DNA of 64,000 nucleotides from Caryophanales bacterium UBA1427 (lineage in GTDB: Bacteria; Bacillota_I; Bacilli_A; ML615J-28; CAG-313): assembly GCA_002329485.1 (NCBI GenBank), contig DCTZ01000027.1, positions 5,741 through 69,740 of the forward strand, written 5' to 3'. Of the stretch, positions 41,660-50,296 are shown in pieces. Below the pieces are notes generated by a model. It ran no database searches, had not been told where the DNA came from, and saw nothing but the letters and a program-made list of their open reading frames with translations. The translations under genes and the position numbers were made by a program. Within the stretch, counting starts at the first letter, position 1. Every line of letters begins with the position of its first letter.

Positions 41660-44600
41660 TTAAGCTTTTCTTCTTCTGATTACCAAGAACATGCAAGCTG
41701 AAAGAAGCATCAGCGAATAGTAAATTAAGCTTTGCGAGTTGCATCCTGCGCAGGAACTCGGTTGAGGTTCGCTTTGGATGTTGACGGTGAAGCTGGCTGA
41801 GCTTTCCGACAAATCGGAATCCAAGAAGTTTTCGCCGTCGCCGACAGCCTGAACCTTAACCGTGTAAGTGTCGTTGGAAAGACCAAGTTCGGACTTGGTG
41901 AAAGTCTTGCCGCTAGTTACGTTAGTGAATGTTTTAACCACTTCTTCGCCGCGATAGATATATACGGTATAAGAAGTTGCGCCTTCCACATTGGTCCAGC
42001 TTACAGTCAACTGTTCGTTTGCGTATTCAATCGTCACATCGGTCGGTGCCGGCAATTTTTCGGATACCACGGTGCTTTCGAGAAGCGCTTCGATTGCTTT
42101 CAACGAACTATTTGCACCCGCAAACGCAATTTCGTCGACATATATCTTTCCGCTGCCCCAGTCGCCGCAAATCAGTCTGATGCCTTCCATGTCGCGCGGT
42201 AAGCCCGAAGCAGCCAAGTCGATGATGAAGATCTTGTATTCGGTCGTCAGGTCTTCCGTCTTCAAAATGCTGCCGTCTGCCAATACGACCGTTCCGGCAT
42301 TAAAGAACAACGGTCCTCCGTCGGTGGAAATCGTTTCAATCCGGAAAGTATTGAAGTCGGTTCCTTCGGCGCCTTTCATTCGCAAAATCAAATATTCGTA
42401 AGCATCATCTTTGTTGTTGAAGCCCGGTTTACCCGCTCCATGGTAATAAACGTGTTCGCCGTTGGAGAAGTCAAAGACAAGCGCGCCGTCTTCGATGGTT
42501 ACGCCTTCGCCGCTCAGCCACCATTTGTTGATCGATTCCGGATCGGCCGGGAATGCGGTGTCGCGTTCGGCATCGTCAAAGAGAATATATTCGCCTTCTT
42601 TTAACAAAGGTTCGGCGACTTTGTCGATGAAGCTGATTTCGTCGACATAGATCTTACCGCTGCCCCAGTCGCCACAAATCAGTCTGATACCTTCGAAATC
42701 GGCCGGAAGTCCGGATTTGACAATGTCGATTACATAAGTTTGGTATTCGGTCGTCAGATCGGCGGTTTTCAGAGTGCTGCCGTCCATGAGGATGGCTTTT
42801 TCGGCGTTAAAGAACAACGGTCCGCCGTCGGTGGAAATCGTTTCGATTCGGAAGGTATTGAAGTCGGTTCCTTCCGCACCTTTCATTCTGAGCAGTAAGT
42901 ATTGACGCGGATTGTCTTTGTTGTTGAAACCAGGTTTTCCGGCGCCTTGGTAATAAACGTGTTCGCCGTTGGAGAAGTCAAAAACAAGAGCACCGTCTTC
43001 GATGGTTACGCCTTCGCCCCCCAACCACCATTTGTTGATTGTTCCCGGATCGGCAGGGAATGCTTCGTCCCTTTCCGCATCATCGAACACAATCTTGCTT
43101 GCTTCGTCCAAAACGTCTTTGTGTTCTTTCGCAAAGAAGATATCGTCGATCCAAAGTTTTCCTTCGCCGCTGTAGAACAGGTGGAAGCCTTGCGGGTCGG
43201 TTCCGAGTCCGCTTTGGACAAGATCGACGATTAAATAGTTGTAACCGTCTTTGGTGATATACGGATATTTGGCTTGGTTTTCGACAGCTGTCACAAGACC
43301 GGCTCCGCTCTTCAAGCCGCCGTTAGCCCAGACAACTTCGCTTAACGTGTCTTCCGGACCGATGGTCTGCATTCTGAAGTTGGCAATCGAGCCGCCGTCG
43401 GTTGTTTTGTATTTCAAAACGACATAAGGATACGTGCCGTCGTTGCTTCTTTGAACGGAAACGGCGGTATATTGGATGTAGGAATTGTTTTCGGTGCAGT
43501 CAAAGACCAAATTGTCGTCGACAATCGACAACCGATCGATTCCCGCATACGCAATGATAAATTCGAAACCGTAAGCCAAAGCGACCGGATTGTTGGCATC
43601 GAAAGCCAGAGTGGCGCCGACGGCTTCGCGTTTGAAGTTATCGAAAACCAAAATGTCCTGTTTGTCGAGTTTCGGATATTCGGTTCTGATTGCCCCCGCA
43701 TTGTATTCCATATTGGTAAAGAAGACCATATCGAGATAAACCACGTCGTTCGTTGTTTCGAATTTGAAACCGTTGACGTTTTTGTCCCAACCGTTCTTTT
43801 CGAAGTTGATGACAAGGTTTTGGAAGTAGGTCGATACTTCTGGAACGACTTCGTCATCCGGACCGACCAAAGTCGACAATGCTTTTGTATCGCCCCAAAC
43901 TTCGCCTTGTTCGGTTACGTAGAACGGGGTAATCATGACATCTTCGGCTCCGCTTTCGCCCCGAACCCGAAGCACGAAGTTTTCGTATGTGCCAGCAGGG
44001 TTACCTGCATCATATCCCGCAGCGCGGTAGTGGGCAAGGCCACTAGAACCGTCAAGCAAAAGATGTTGGCCGATGATGCGACCGGCGGAACCGCACCAAT
44101 AAACGTTTTTGTTTCCGGTATTAGGGTCGGTGCGGTCGAATTTGTCTAGCAGACTGTTGTTCACGCCTTCTTCGTAACCCATGGTATTGACGAGTTTGGA
44201 ATAATAAACTTCTTTGATATCGATGGTACCGGTTGTAGCCGCATCGGAAAGCAAATGGAAACCGACCATTTCGCTTCCGGCGGCAATCGGCGGTTCGCCT
44301 TCGCGGGTATATTCTTTTCCGTCAAGCGAATTCAAAACATCGATAATGTAAACCTGATAGTTTTCGGTGAGTTCCGGAAGCAATCCGCCGTCCGGGTCAA
44401 CGAGTTCTTCGAACGGAACAGGGATATCGTTATGGTTGTCGTCATAACGGAACAAAAGGGTCAAATCTTCAATTGATGCCCCGTTGGATCCTCTCATGAC
44501 AAAGACCAAATAAGGATAAGCTCCTTCGGTGTTGGCGGCGGAAGCGGCTTTGTAGACCGGATTGTCCATCCGGCTGCCGGCATCGCCCGAATAATTGACA

Positions 44601-44869
44601 TGAAGGTAATTCGGTCTTTCGGTAAAGCGGGCACCGGTTACGACATCGGTTTCATTAAAAGCCCACCATAGACCGGTTCCCGTCACGTCGGTTAACGAAC
44701 CGCGGGTGAAATCGTCAAAGACTTTATCGAAGTCGGGATTGTAATCGCGGCCCAGATAACCTGTTTCATTGCGAACAGGCGCAACTTTGATGTCGGAAGC
44801 TTGAACCTTTAAACCCGTTACAAAAAAACCTAGCATTAATAGTAAAAAGGTAAGTAAGGTTTTTTTCAT
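41660..44869 (-). CDS. Large secreted repeat protein with FN3 domain and Cys-containing membrane tail
   Basis: 1069 residues. Signal peptide (cleavage likely after VQA, about residue 24). Then five beta-rich modules of 160-190 residues, each ending in a pattern such as GKIYVDEI-F; the last two (about 590-750 and 760-920) are near-identical. They look like carbohydrate-binding jelly-roll modules. A fibronectin type III domain (about 940-1033) follows. The tail has SSCAGCNS, a hydrophobic helix and RRRKA, resembling a C-terminal sorting signal but without LPXTG. The ATG at 44869 has GGAG upstream; longer in-frame sequence is rejected as it covers the intergenic region and the end of the glycosidase gene. 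Probably a cell-surface polysaccharide-binding protein working with the glycosidase. Confidence 0.85.
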   Translation of the reverse strand: MKKTLLTFLLLMLGFFVTGLKVQASDIKVAPVRNETGYLGRDYNPDFDKVFDDFTRGSLTDVTGTGLWWAFNETDVVTGARFTERPNYLHVNYSGDAGSRMDNPVYKAASAANTEGAYPYLVFVMRGSNGASIEDLTLLFRYDDNHNDIPVPFEELVDPDGGLLPELTENYQVYIIDVLNSLDGKEYTREGEPPIAAGSEMVGFHLLSDAATTGTIDIKEVYYSKLVNTMGYEEGVNNSLLDKFDRTDPNTGNKNVYWCGSAGRIIGQHLLLDGSSGLAHYRAAGYDAGNPAGTYENFVLRVRGESGAEDVMITPFYVTEQGEVWGDTKALSTLVGPDDEVVPEVSTYFQNLVINFEKNGWDKNVNGFKFETTNDVVYLDMVFFTNMEYNAGAIRTEYPKLDKQDILVFDNFKREAVGATLAFDANNPVALAYGFEFIIAYAGIDRLSIVDDNLVFDCTENNSYIQYTAVSVQRSNDGTYPYVVLKYKTTDGGSIANFRMQTIGPEDTLSEVVWANGGLKSGAGLVTAVENQAKYPYITKDGYNYLIVDLVQSGLGTDPQGFHLFYSGEGKLWIDDIFFAKEHKDVLDEASKIVFDDAERDEAFPADPGTINKWWLGGEGVTIEDGALVFDFSNGEHVYYQGAGKPGFNNKDNPRQYLLLRMKGAEGTDFNTFRIETISTDGGPLFFNAEKAILMDGSTLKTADLTTEYQTYVIDIVKSGLPADFEGIRLICGDWGSGKIYVDEISFIDKVAEPLLKEGEYILFDDAERDTAFPADPESINKWWLSGEGVTIEDGALVFDFSNGEHVYYHGAGKPGFNNKDDAYEYLILRMKGAEGTDFNTFRIETISTDGGPLFFNAGTVVLADGSILKTEDLTTEYKIFIIDLAASGLPRDMEGIRLICGDWGSGKIYVDEIAFAGANSSLKAIEALLESTVVSEKLPAPTDVTIEYANEQLTVSWTNVEGATSYTVYIYRGEEVVKTFTNVTSGKTFTKSELGLSNDTYTVKVQAVGDGENFLDSDLSESSASFTVNIQSEPQPSSCAGCNSQSLIYYSLMLLSACMFLVIRRRKA
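42131..43145. repeat. Tandem 507-bp direct repeat inside the surface-protein gene
   Basis: Two adjacent copies offset by 507 bp (for example TTCGTCGACA at 42131 and again at 42638), encoding two 169-residue modules that are nearly identical in protein and very similar in DNA. Copy differences are mainly at third codon positions. The unit is a multiple of three, so gain or loss of a copy keeps the frame. Confidence 0.85.
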
Positions 44870-44897
44870 TTTCTCCAATCTCCTTTTTTTAATTTTT

Positions 44898-47453
44898 TTA
44901 TTCATACACACTAATTTCGGAGAGCTGAGCGCTTTCTCCTCCGCTAGATGTGTTTGAAACAACATTGAGACGTAAATACCGGCAGTTGACCGGGTTATCG
45001 AGAATAATTTCGACGACATTGCCGGTTAACGGATCAAATCGGCAACTCATCTGATGAATGATTTCGGTGAAGTTTACTCCGTCAGTGCTGACCAAAAAAT
45101 CGATAATCTGCGTCCGCGCTTCCCATTGCATCAGCGGCGGCAGAAACAGATTGATGTATTTGATATTGTAGGCAGCGCCGAAATCGATGGTGATGACCGC
45201 CGGAAGCGTGCCTTTTTTGGCTTCGTAGTAAGTGGTCGGAATTCCATCCACCAAATTGTTGATGACATAAACGTCTTCGTGAGGCGTTCCGCTGACCGCT
45301 TTGCCGAAACTCAGGCTGGCCGGATAAAACTCGATTTGGTTGAGGAAGGCTTCGGTCGGGCTTGCCAGCGATTTTTTGTTGTAGATGCGGATTTGGATAG
45401 CGGTCAGTTCGACCGGATTAATCTTGATATCCACGAAATTGCCGCTCGAAGGCGTAAAGTTGTAATTGTCCGAATTGGTCAGCTTCAGGAAGTTACCGCT
45501 CGTGCTGGAAGAACGGATGCCGTAAACGGCGATGTTTTGCGTCAGAAAGAACATCGATTCCGCATCCCCGTAAAGCCGGATGGTTCCGATTGTTTTGGCT
45601 TCGTCAAAAGTAATGTTGATTGAAGCGTATTCGCCTTCCGTACCGGTCCAAGGTTTGGCTTTCCAGGCAAGGCCGTTGTTTTCGTTCAGCAGATTGGCAA
45701 CCGGATAACCTTCTTTCGAATAATCGCCGCTTCCGTCGTCCCAAACGGCGGTGGAGGTACCGTGGGTTGCGGTTATCGTGAAATTGCCGGTTACTTTTAC
45801 GCCCATGTAGGCTTTGGTGAGTTCTCCGATGGCAAATTCCGGAACCATGACGCCGACCTGCTGGACGTTCGGTTTGTTGACCATTTGGACTTTCGCATCT
45901 TTAAGATCAAGGTTGTAGGCATGGTAGACTTCGGCTCCGGTCGGAGTTTTCGTGAAGTTGTAACTGATACCGGAAGTAAATTCGTTTGCGGTCGCATTTA
46001 AGTCGGAAGCAGATTTGACATCTTTATCCAAATACCGGATATTGTTGAATTTGACATTGGTTACGCGGTGGGTGGCATCGAAACCGTTGATTTTGGTATT
46101 GAGGTCGGCTTTGCCGCCTTTTACCACAATGTTGTTGAAAGTGACGTTGTCGATTGTACCGCGTTTCTGACCGCTCTTGGTCCATTCCAGGTTATACAGA
46201 ATATTCAGTTCGATGAGGAAATCGTCGTAGTTTTCCTTTTGGTTGTCCCCGTTCATTTGCGCGTCTTCAATCGTGATATTGTTGAAGATGATATCGGAAA
46301 CATTAGCGTCGTCCGCATTATGAATGCTCATCGCAGGTTTGTGAAAATTGTGCAAAACGGTGATGTTGTTGAACACAACGTTTTTAATGTAATCACCGTA
46401 AGCTTCGTAGCCGATTTCCATGCTTTGGGCCAAATCGTTCCAAATCGTGATGTTTTCAAAACGGATGTTTTCGGTAACGCCCCGGTCATAGTTTTTGACA
46501 ACCAAAGCATCGTCCCAGCTGCGGACGAAACTGTGCTTGACGAGGACGTTTTTGCAGGATTGAAGCGAAATTCCGTCGCCGTTGGCGCGGGCGGTTACGA
46601 TTTTGATGTTGTTAATTTCAAACCCGTCCAGAAAGTAGGCATTGATGGTCCAGCCCGCCGAATCCAGGAAAGTGATTCCTTCCAATTTGATGTTTTTGGA
46701 ATTTCGGATTTCAAACGGAATCGTAAATTCGCTGGCTTTGGTTCGCGGATATATATCGCCGCTGATGATCCCGCGACCCCGGATTGTGACGTTTTCGACA
46801 TGGGAAGCCCGGATATTGCCGTAAACGACCGCTCCCCCCGCAAGATAAACCGTCTTTCCGCTGGTGACCGGAATCGCATCGGATTTGTATACCCCTGGGC
46901 CGATGTAAATCATGTCGCTTGGGATATTCGCCGGATCCGGTGTGTTTTCTTCGAGCGGGTTCGCAAAAATATGGACCACATCGGTTGTTTGGTTGTTGTA
47001 TTCCAAAGTATAACCAGTCGGATATTCCAAATCGAAGCTGACCGTATCGCCGTCAATCGTCGGAGTGATGTTGTAGGCTGCCGGAGTGATTTTCGCGCTG
47101 GTTATCTGGATGCCGGGAAGCTTGACTCTGACATTGACTTTGCCTTCGAAGTCAAAGATGACAACGGGTACTTTTTTGATATTCTGTTGACTGAAAGTGA
47201 AGACCCGTCCGTGGTTGACGTTTGTTTCGTAGACAAAGAGTTCGGTATCGTTGACCCAGACTTTCGCAAGACCGGAGGATTCCAGAATGCTCGGTCCCTC
47301 GTACGTTACGACCTTGGTCGTATTAACCGTCTTTTTGGTCTCAACAATCGGGGGCACCAAGGAATCTTCGCCGATCGGCCCGGGTTCGTCTTTGCACTTG
47401 AAAAGCGAAAAAAGCAGCATAACCGACATAAGCAGGAAAAGTGTTTTTCTCAT
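44898..47453 (-). CDS. Secreted beta-helix glycoside hydrolase (GH28/GH49-like) with two F5/8C domains
   Basis: 851 residues. N-terminal hydrophobic signal ends in LFKC (Cys20), a poor lipobox, so lipidation is uncertain. Residues 60-150 form a beta domain; about 170-500 a right-handed parallel beta-helix with IGPGVYKSDAIPV, VYLAGGAVVYGNI, and acidic motifs ANGDGISL and SWDDALVVKN where GH28/GH49 enzymes carry catalytic Asp residues. The GPGVY start of the helix recalls GH49 dextranases. Two discoidin-like (F5/8C, CBM32) domains follow at about 554-690 and 714-851. Family is uncertain; with GH65 genes next door an alpha-glucan substrate is likelier than pectin. ATG at 47453 follows AAAGGAG. 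Confidence 0.8.
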   Translation of the reverse strand: MRKTLFLLMSVMLLFSLFKCKDEPGPIGEDSLVPPIVETKKTVNTTKVVTYEGPSILESSGLAKVWVNDTELFVYETNVNHGRVFTFSQQNIKKVPVVIFDFEGKVNVRVKLPGIQITSAKITPAAYNITPTIDGDTVSFDLEYPTGYTLEYNNQTTDVVHIFANPLEENTPDPANIPSDMIYIGPGVYKSDAIPVTSGKTVYLAGGAVVYGNIRASHVENVTIRGRGIISGDIYPRTKASEFTIPFEIRNSKNIKLEGITFLDSAGWTINAYFLDGFEINNIKIVTARANGDGISLQSCKNVLVKHSFVRSWDDALVVKNYDRGVTENIRFENITIWNDLAQSMEIGYEAYGDYIKNVVFNNITVLHNFHKPAMSIHNADDANVSDIIFNNITIEDAQMNGDNQKENYDDFLIELNILYNLEWTKSGQKRGTIDNVTFNNIVVKGGKADLNTKINGFDATHRVTNVKFNNIRYLDKDVKSASDLNATANEFTSGISYNFTKTPTGAEVYHAYNLDLKDAKVQMVNKPNVQQVGVMVPEFAIGELTKAYMGVKVTGNFTITATHGTSTAVWDDGSGDYSKEGYPVANLLNENNGLAWKAKPWTGTEGEYASINITFDEAKTIGTIRLYGDAESMFFLTQNIAVYGIRSSSTSGNFLKLTNSDNYNFTPSSGNFVDIKINPVELTAIQIRIYNKKSLASPTEAFLNQIEFYPASLSFGKAVSGTPHEDVYVINNLVDGIPTTYYEAKKGTLPAVITIDFGAAYNIKYINLFLPPLMQWEARTQIIDFLVSTDGVNFTEIIHQMSCRFDPLTGNVVEIILDNPVNCRYLRLNVVSNTSSGGESAQLSEISVYE

Positions 47454-47489
47454 AAATCTCCTTTCTGAAGCAAACAACTAAAAAGTTTT

Positions 47490-48149
47490 TTAACTGTTTG
47501 CTTGCATATTTATAAATTTTATTATCGGAATCAATTCGGTTAAAAAATCAATTTTGTAATCGCATTTTTCATAGGTACCGGCGTCCCCGATTCCCACCGC
47601 CAACATGTTTGCGTTTTTCGCTCCGTCGATGCCGCTTTTCGCATCTTCCACAACCAGCGCGTTTTCATAAGGGATTTGCAATATATCGGCGGCTTTTTTA
47701 AACACTTCGGGATGGGGCTTGGAATGGGCAATCATGTTCCCGTCAACAATACAGTCAAAGGCTTTTGTCAAAGCGATTTTCTCAAGAATCAGTCGGGCGT
47801 TTTTGCTTGAGGAAGCAAGTCCCGTCAAAACACCCAATTGTTTCAGCTGTTCCAAAACTTCCCTAGTTCCCGGAAAGATATCGGACGAAGACAGCTCTTT
47901 TAAGGAAGCGACATAAATATCGTTTTTTTGTTTCATCAGCGTTTCCTTTTCGGCTTCCGAGTATTTCTTTTTACTGTAACTCAGAATGATTTCCAAACTT
48001 TCTTTTCGGCTGACTCCCCTTAAGCGGTTGTTGATCTTTCGGTCAAAAGGAATGCCCTCTCGGTCCGCGATTGTTTTCCAGGCCAGGTAGTGCAGTTCGT
48101 CGGTCGAAACGATTACGCCGTCCAAATCAAAGATGACTAACCTGATCAT
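47490..48149 (-). CDS. pgmB: Beta-phosphoglucomutase
   Basis: 219-residue HAD-family enzyme: nucleophile motif FDLDGVIVSTDELHYLAWK, cap-domain RLRGVSRKESL, motif II LASSS, motif III Lys region and VVEDAKSGIDGAKNA acid motif. It turns beta-glucose 1-phosphate into glucose 6-phosphate. Its start overlaps the GH65 gene stop by four bases, the standard pairing, since inverting GH65 phosphorylases release beta-glucose 1-phosphate. Confidence 0.95.
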   Translation of the reverse strand: MIRLVIFDLDGVIVSTDELHYLAWKTIADREGIPFDRKINNRLRGVSRKESLEIILSYSKKKYSEAEKETLMKQKNDIYVASLKELSSSDIFPGTREVLEQLKQLGVLTGLASSSKNARLILEKIALTKAFDCIVDGNMIAHSKPHPEVFKKAADILQIPYENALVVEDAKSGIDGAKNANMLAVGIGDAGTYEKCDYKIDFLTELIPIIKFINMQANS

Positions 48150-50296
48150 GGGTTATCCACCTCCGTAACGCTTCCGGAATTTCCCGTTACCTCGATTCGG
48201 TAAAGTTTGCCTTGGAAGTGAACGGTAAATTTCAAGCTTTTTATTTGCGGAGGAAGGTGCGGTTTGAGGGAAATTTTGCCCCCATCCAGCCTCAACCCCG
48301 CAAACCCCCAAACAGTTAGCATATATGCTCCGCCGCTTGATGCGGGGTGGGTTCCTCCGATATATATTCCTCCTGCGTATTTGCTTCCTTTTCCTTCGTA
48401 ATCGATTAGGGCGCTGTCCAAGAAAAAGCGGTAAGCCTCGTCGGGCTTATCGATTAAAGTAGCGACAAGGCCGTACATGGAGGTGCTTAAACTGGAAGTA
48501 TGGAGTGTCCGCGGGGAATAATATTCGTAGTTGGCCTTTAAGACATCGACCGAAAAACGTTCTCGGAAATGCCAAAGCAGCGTTAGAACATCGGCCTGTT
48601 TAATCAGCTGCGTGCTGCCGGCCAGTCCCCAGGCTCCGCCCAGATATTCGTTCGGATGCAGCATCCGTTTTTTCAGTTCGTCCGGCGGGATATCTTCCAA
48701 AGCAAAGTAGCCGTCAAACTGTTCGATTATTTTATTATCGTTCGGTTCAGGCAAATAAAGTTTCGCAAGCACCCGAGGCAATTTGTTTTTCAAATCTTCC
48801 ATCGGGGCAATGGTTTTTCGGTAAAAAAATTGGAAAATTTCGTAATATTTTAAGAATGCATCGAAACAGAAACCGGCCATATAGTTGGTGTAGGCATTGT
48901 TGTCGACGCGTTCGTGATATTCGTCGGGACCGGTCACATCGGTCAGGACATACCGGTCCTGCCATTCCCGGTAATATGCACGGGAATAATAGAAGAGCGC
49001 AACTTCATAAAAGACCCACATGACATCTTCGGTTAGGAAGGATCCGTCGGAGGTATACCGGAAATAGCGGTCCAAGGCATAAACGACCGCACTGCTGATA
49101 TGAATCTGTTTGTCTTTGAAATACGTGCGGAGAGGTCGGTTCGTAAAAACATCCGTAACGTTGAAAAACGAGCAGGCCTCTTTTCCGTTCTCAATCGATT
49201 CCCACGGATAATAGGCTCCCAGACAGCCGAATTCTTTAGCTTTTTCTTTGGCTTTAGGCAAGGAATCGATTCGGTACTTAAGCAAAGTTTTGGCGATTTC
49301 CGGTGCCGTCAGGGCAAAGAACGGAAACATGAAGATTTCCGTATCCCAAAAGACCGCGCCCTTGTAGACCTGGCCGGATAAACCCCGGGCGGGAATCGAG
49401 GCGCTTTGTCTGTGGTTCGGAGATAAAATAAGCAAATGGTAAATACTGTAACTGATGCCAAGTTGGGCAAGTTCGTCGCCTTCAACCAAAATATTCGCAT
49501 TATCAAATTTTTTCTTGAAGTTTTCGCGGTGCAAGCGATAATGCGTTTCGTAAGGTATTGCAAGCAGTTGATCTTCAATCTTTTGATCGACCGAAATAAT
49601 TGCCAGTTTGGTAAACCTAAACGTTTGGCGGGCTTTTAGACGGACTCTGACGGTCCGCATCAGTCGGTCGGGATAATCGACCGTTTTTTCGGATATTTCA
49701 AAACCGGGATTATATGAGATTTTTTCGAGCACCGTAAGCAACAGCCCTTTTTCCTGGGTTTTACAGATATATTTCAAAAAGCCGTCCGAACAGCCTGTTT
49801 CCAGGCTTTCGAGGTGCGGACCGAATTGGTCCCAGACTTCTTTGTCGATGCCGGTATTGATTACTATTTCCGCAGGTTTTTCGGGCGTTATTTCCATCTC
49901 CATGCCAAGAAGCGTAGGGTTGACGGAGCTTACGAAGCGTTTCGCAGAAACCGTAAGACTTCCTTTGGAGGTTTGATAAACCGTTGTGCGGAAATGCACC
50001 GCTTCGTCAAGAATTATCCCTTGGGTATGGCTTAGGATTTGCGAATGCAAAGGATGGAGAGTTTCTTCGTTTTCCGGAATCTCCAAAAAGGTATAAAAGG
50101 GATTGGGAGCATTGAGCGAATCGGTCCACTTGCCGGGTACGGTATCGTATATGCCCGGCATATTCAGGGCCACCAGCTCGGTTTTGCGAAATTCCTCGAG
50201 TGTTCCCCGATAACCGAGACTCCCGTTTCCGATTAGAAATTTGTTGCCGTTTTTCTCGATATCGCTTGGACTGAAACAATCGGTTTTAACAATCAT
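48146..50296 (-). CDS. Glycoside hydrolase family 65 phosphorylase (copy A)
   Basis: 716 residues. GH65 layout: N-terminal beta-sandwich with FLIGNGSLGYRG, (alpha/alpha)6 barrel with AVFWDTEIFMFPF, catalytic acid in TGPDEYHERVDNNAYTN, and phosphate-binding/His-type TLHTSSLSTSMYG. It phosphorolyses an alpha-glucosyl disaccharide (maltose, kojibiose, nigerose or trehalose type) in the cytoplasm. Specificity not determined. ATG at 50296 overlaps the end of copy B by 11 bp. Confidence 0.92.
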   Translation of the reverse strand: MIVKTDCFSPSDIEKNGNKFLIGNGSLGYRGTLEEFRKTELVALNMPGIYDTVPGKWTDSLNAPNPFYTFLEIPENEETLHPLHSQILSHTQGIILDEAVHFRTTVYQTSKGSLTVSAKRFVSSVNPTLLGMEMEITPEKPAEIVINTGIDKEVWDQFGPHLESLETGCSDGFLKYICKTQEKGLLLTVLEKISYNPGFEISEKTVDYPDRLMRTVRVRLKARQTFRFTKLAIISVDQKIEDQLLAIPYETHYRLHRENFKKKFDNANILVEGDELAQLGISYSIYHLLILSPNHRQSASIPARGLSGQVYKGAVFWDTEIFMFPFFALTAPEIAKTLLKYRIDSLPKAKEKAKEFGCLGAYYPWESIENGKEACSFFNVTDVFTNRPLRTYFKDKQIHISSAVVYALDRYFRYTSDGSFLTEDVMWVFYEVALFYYSRAYYREWQDRYVLTDVTGPDEYHERVDNNAYTNYMAGFCFDAFLKYYEIFQFFYRKTIAPMEDLKNKLPRVLAKLYLPEPNDNKIIEQFDGYFALEDIPPDELKKRMLHPNEYLGGAWGLAGSTQLIKQADVLTLLWHFRERFSVDVLKANYEYYSPRTLHTSSLSTSMYGLVATLIDKPDEAYRFFLDSALIDYEGKGSKYAGGIYIGGTHPASSGGAYMLTVWGFAGLRLDGGKISLKPHLPPQIKSLKFTVHFQGKLYRIEVTGNSGSVTEVDNP

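Noticed and set aside
42131..43145. Repeat array as CRISPR or mobile element
   Set aside because: The repeats are in-frame coding modules of 507 bp without spacers, terminal inverted repeats or transposase.
46068..47468. A 466-codon open frame on the plus strand antisense to the beta-helix glycosidase gene
   Set aside because: It mirrors the codon pattern of the minus-strand gene, lacks any known domain or ribosome site, and the minus-strand frame has clear motifs.
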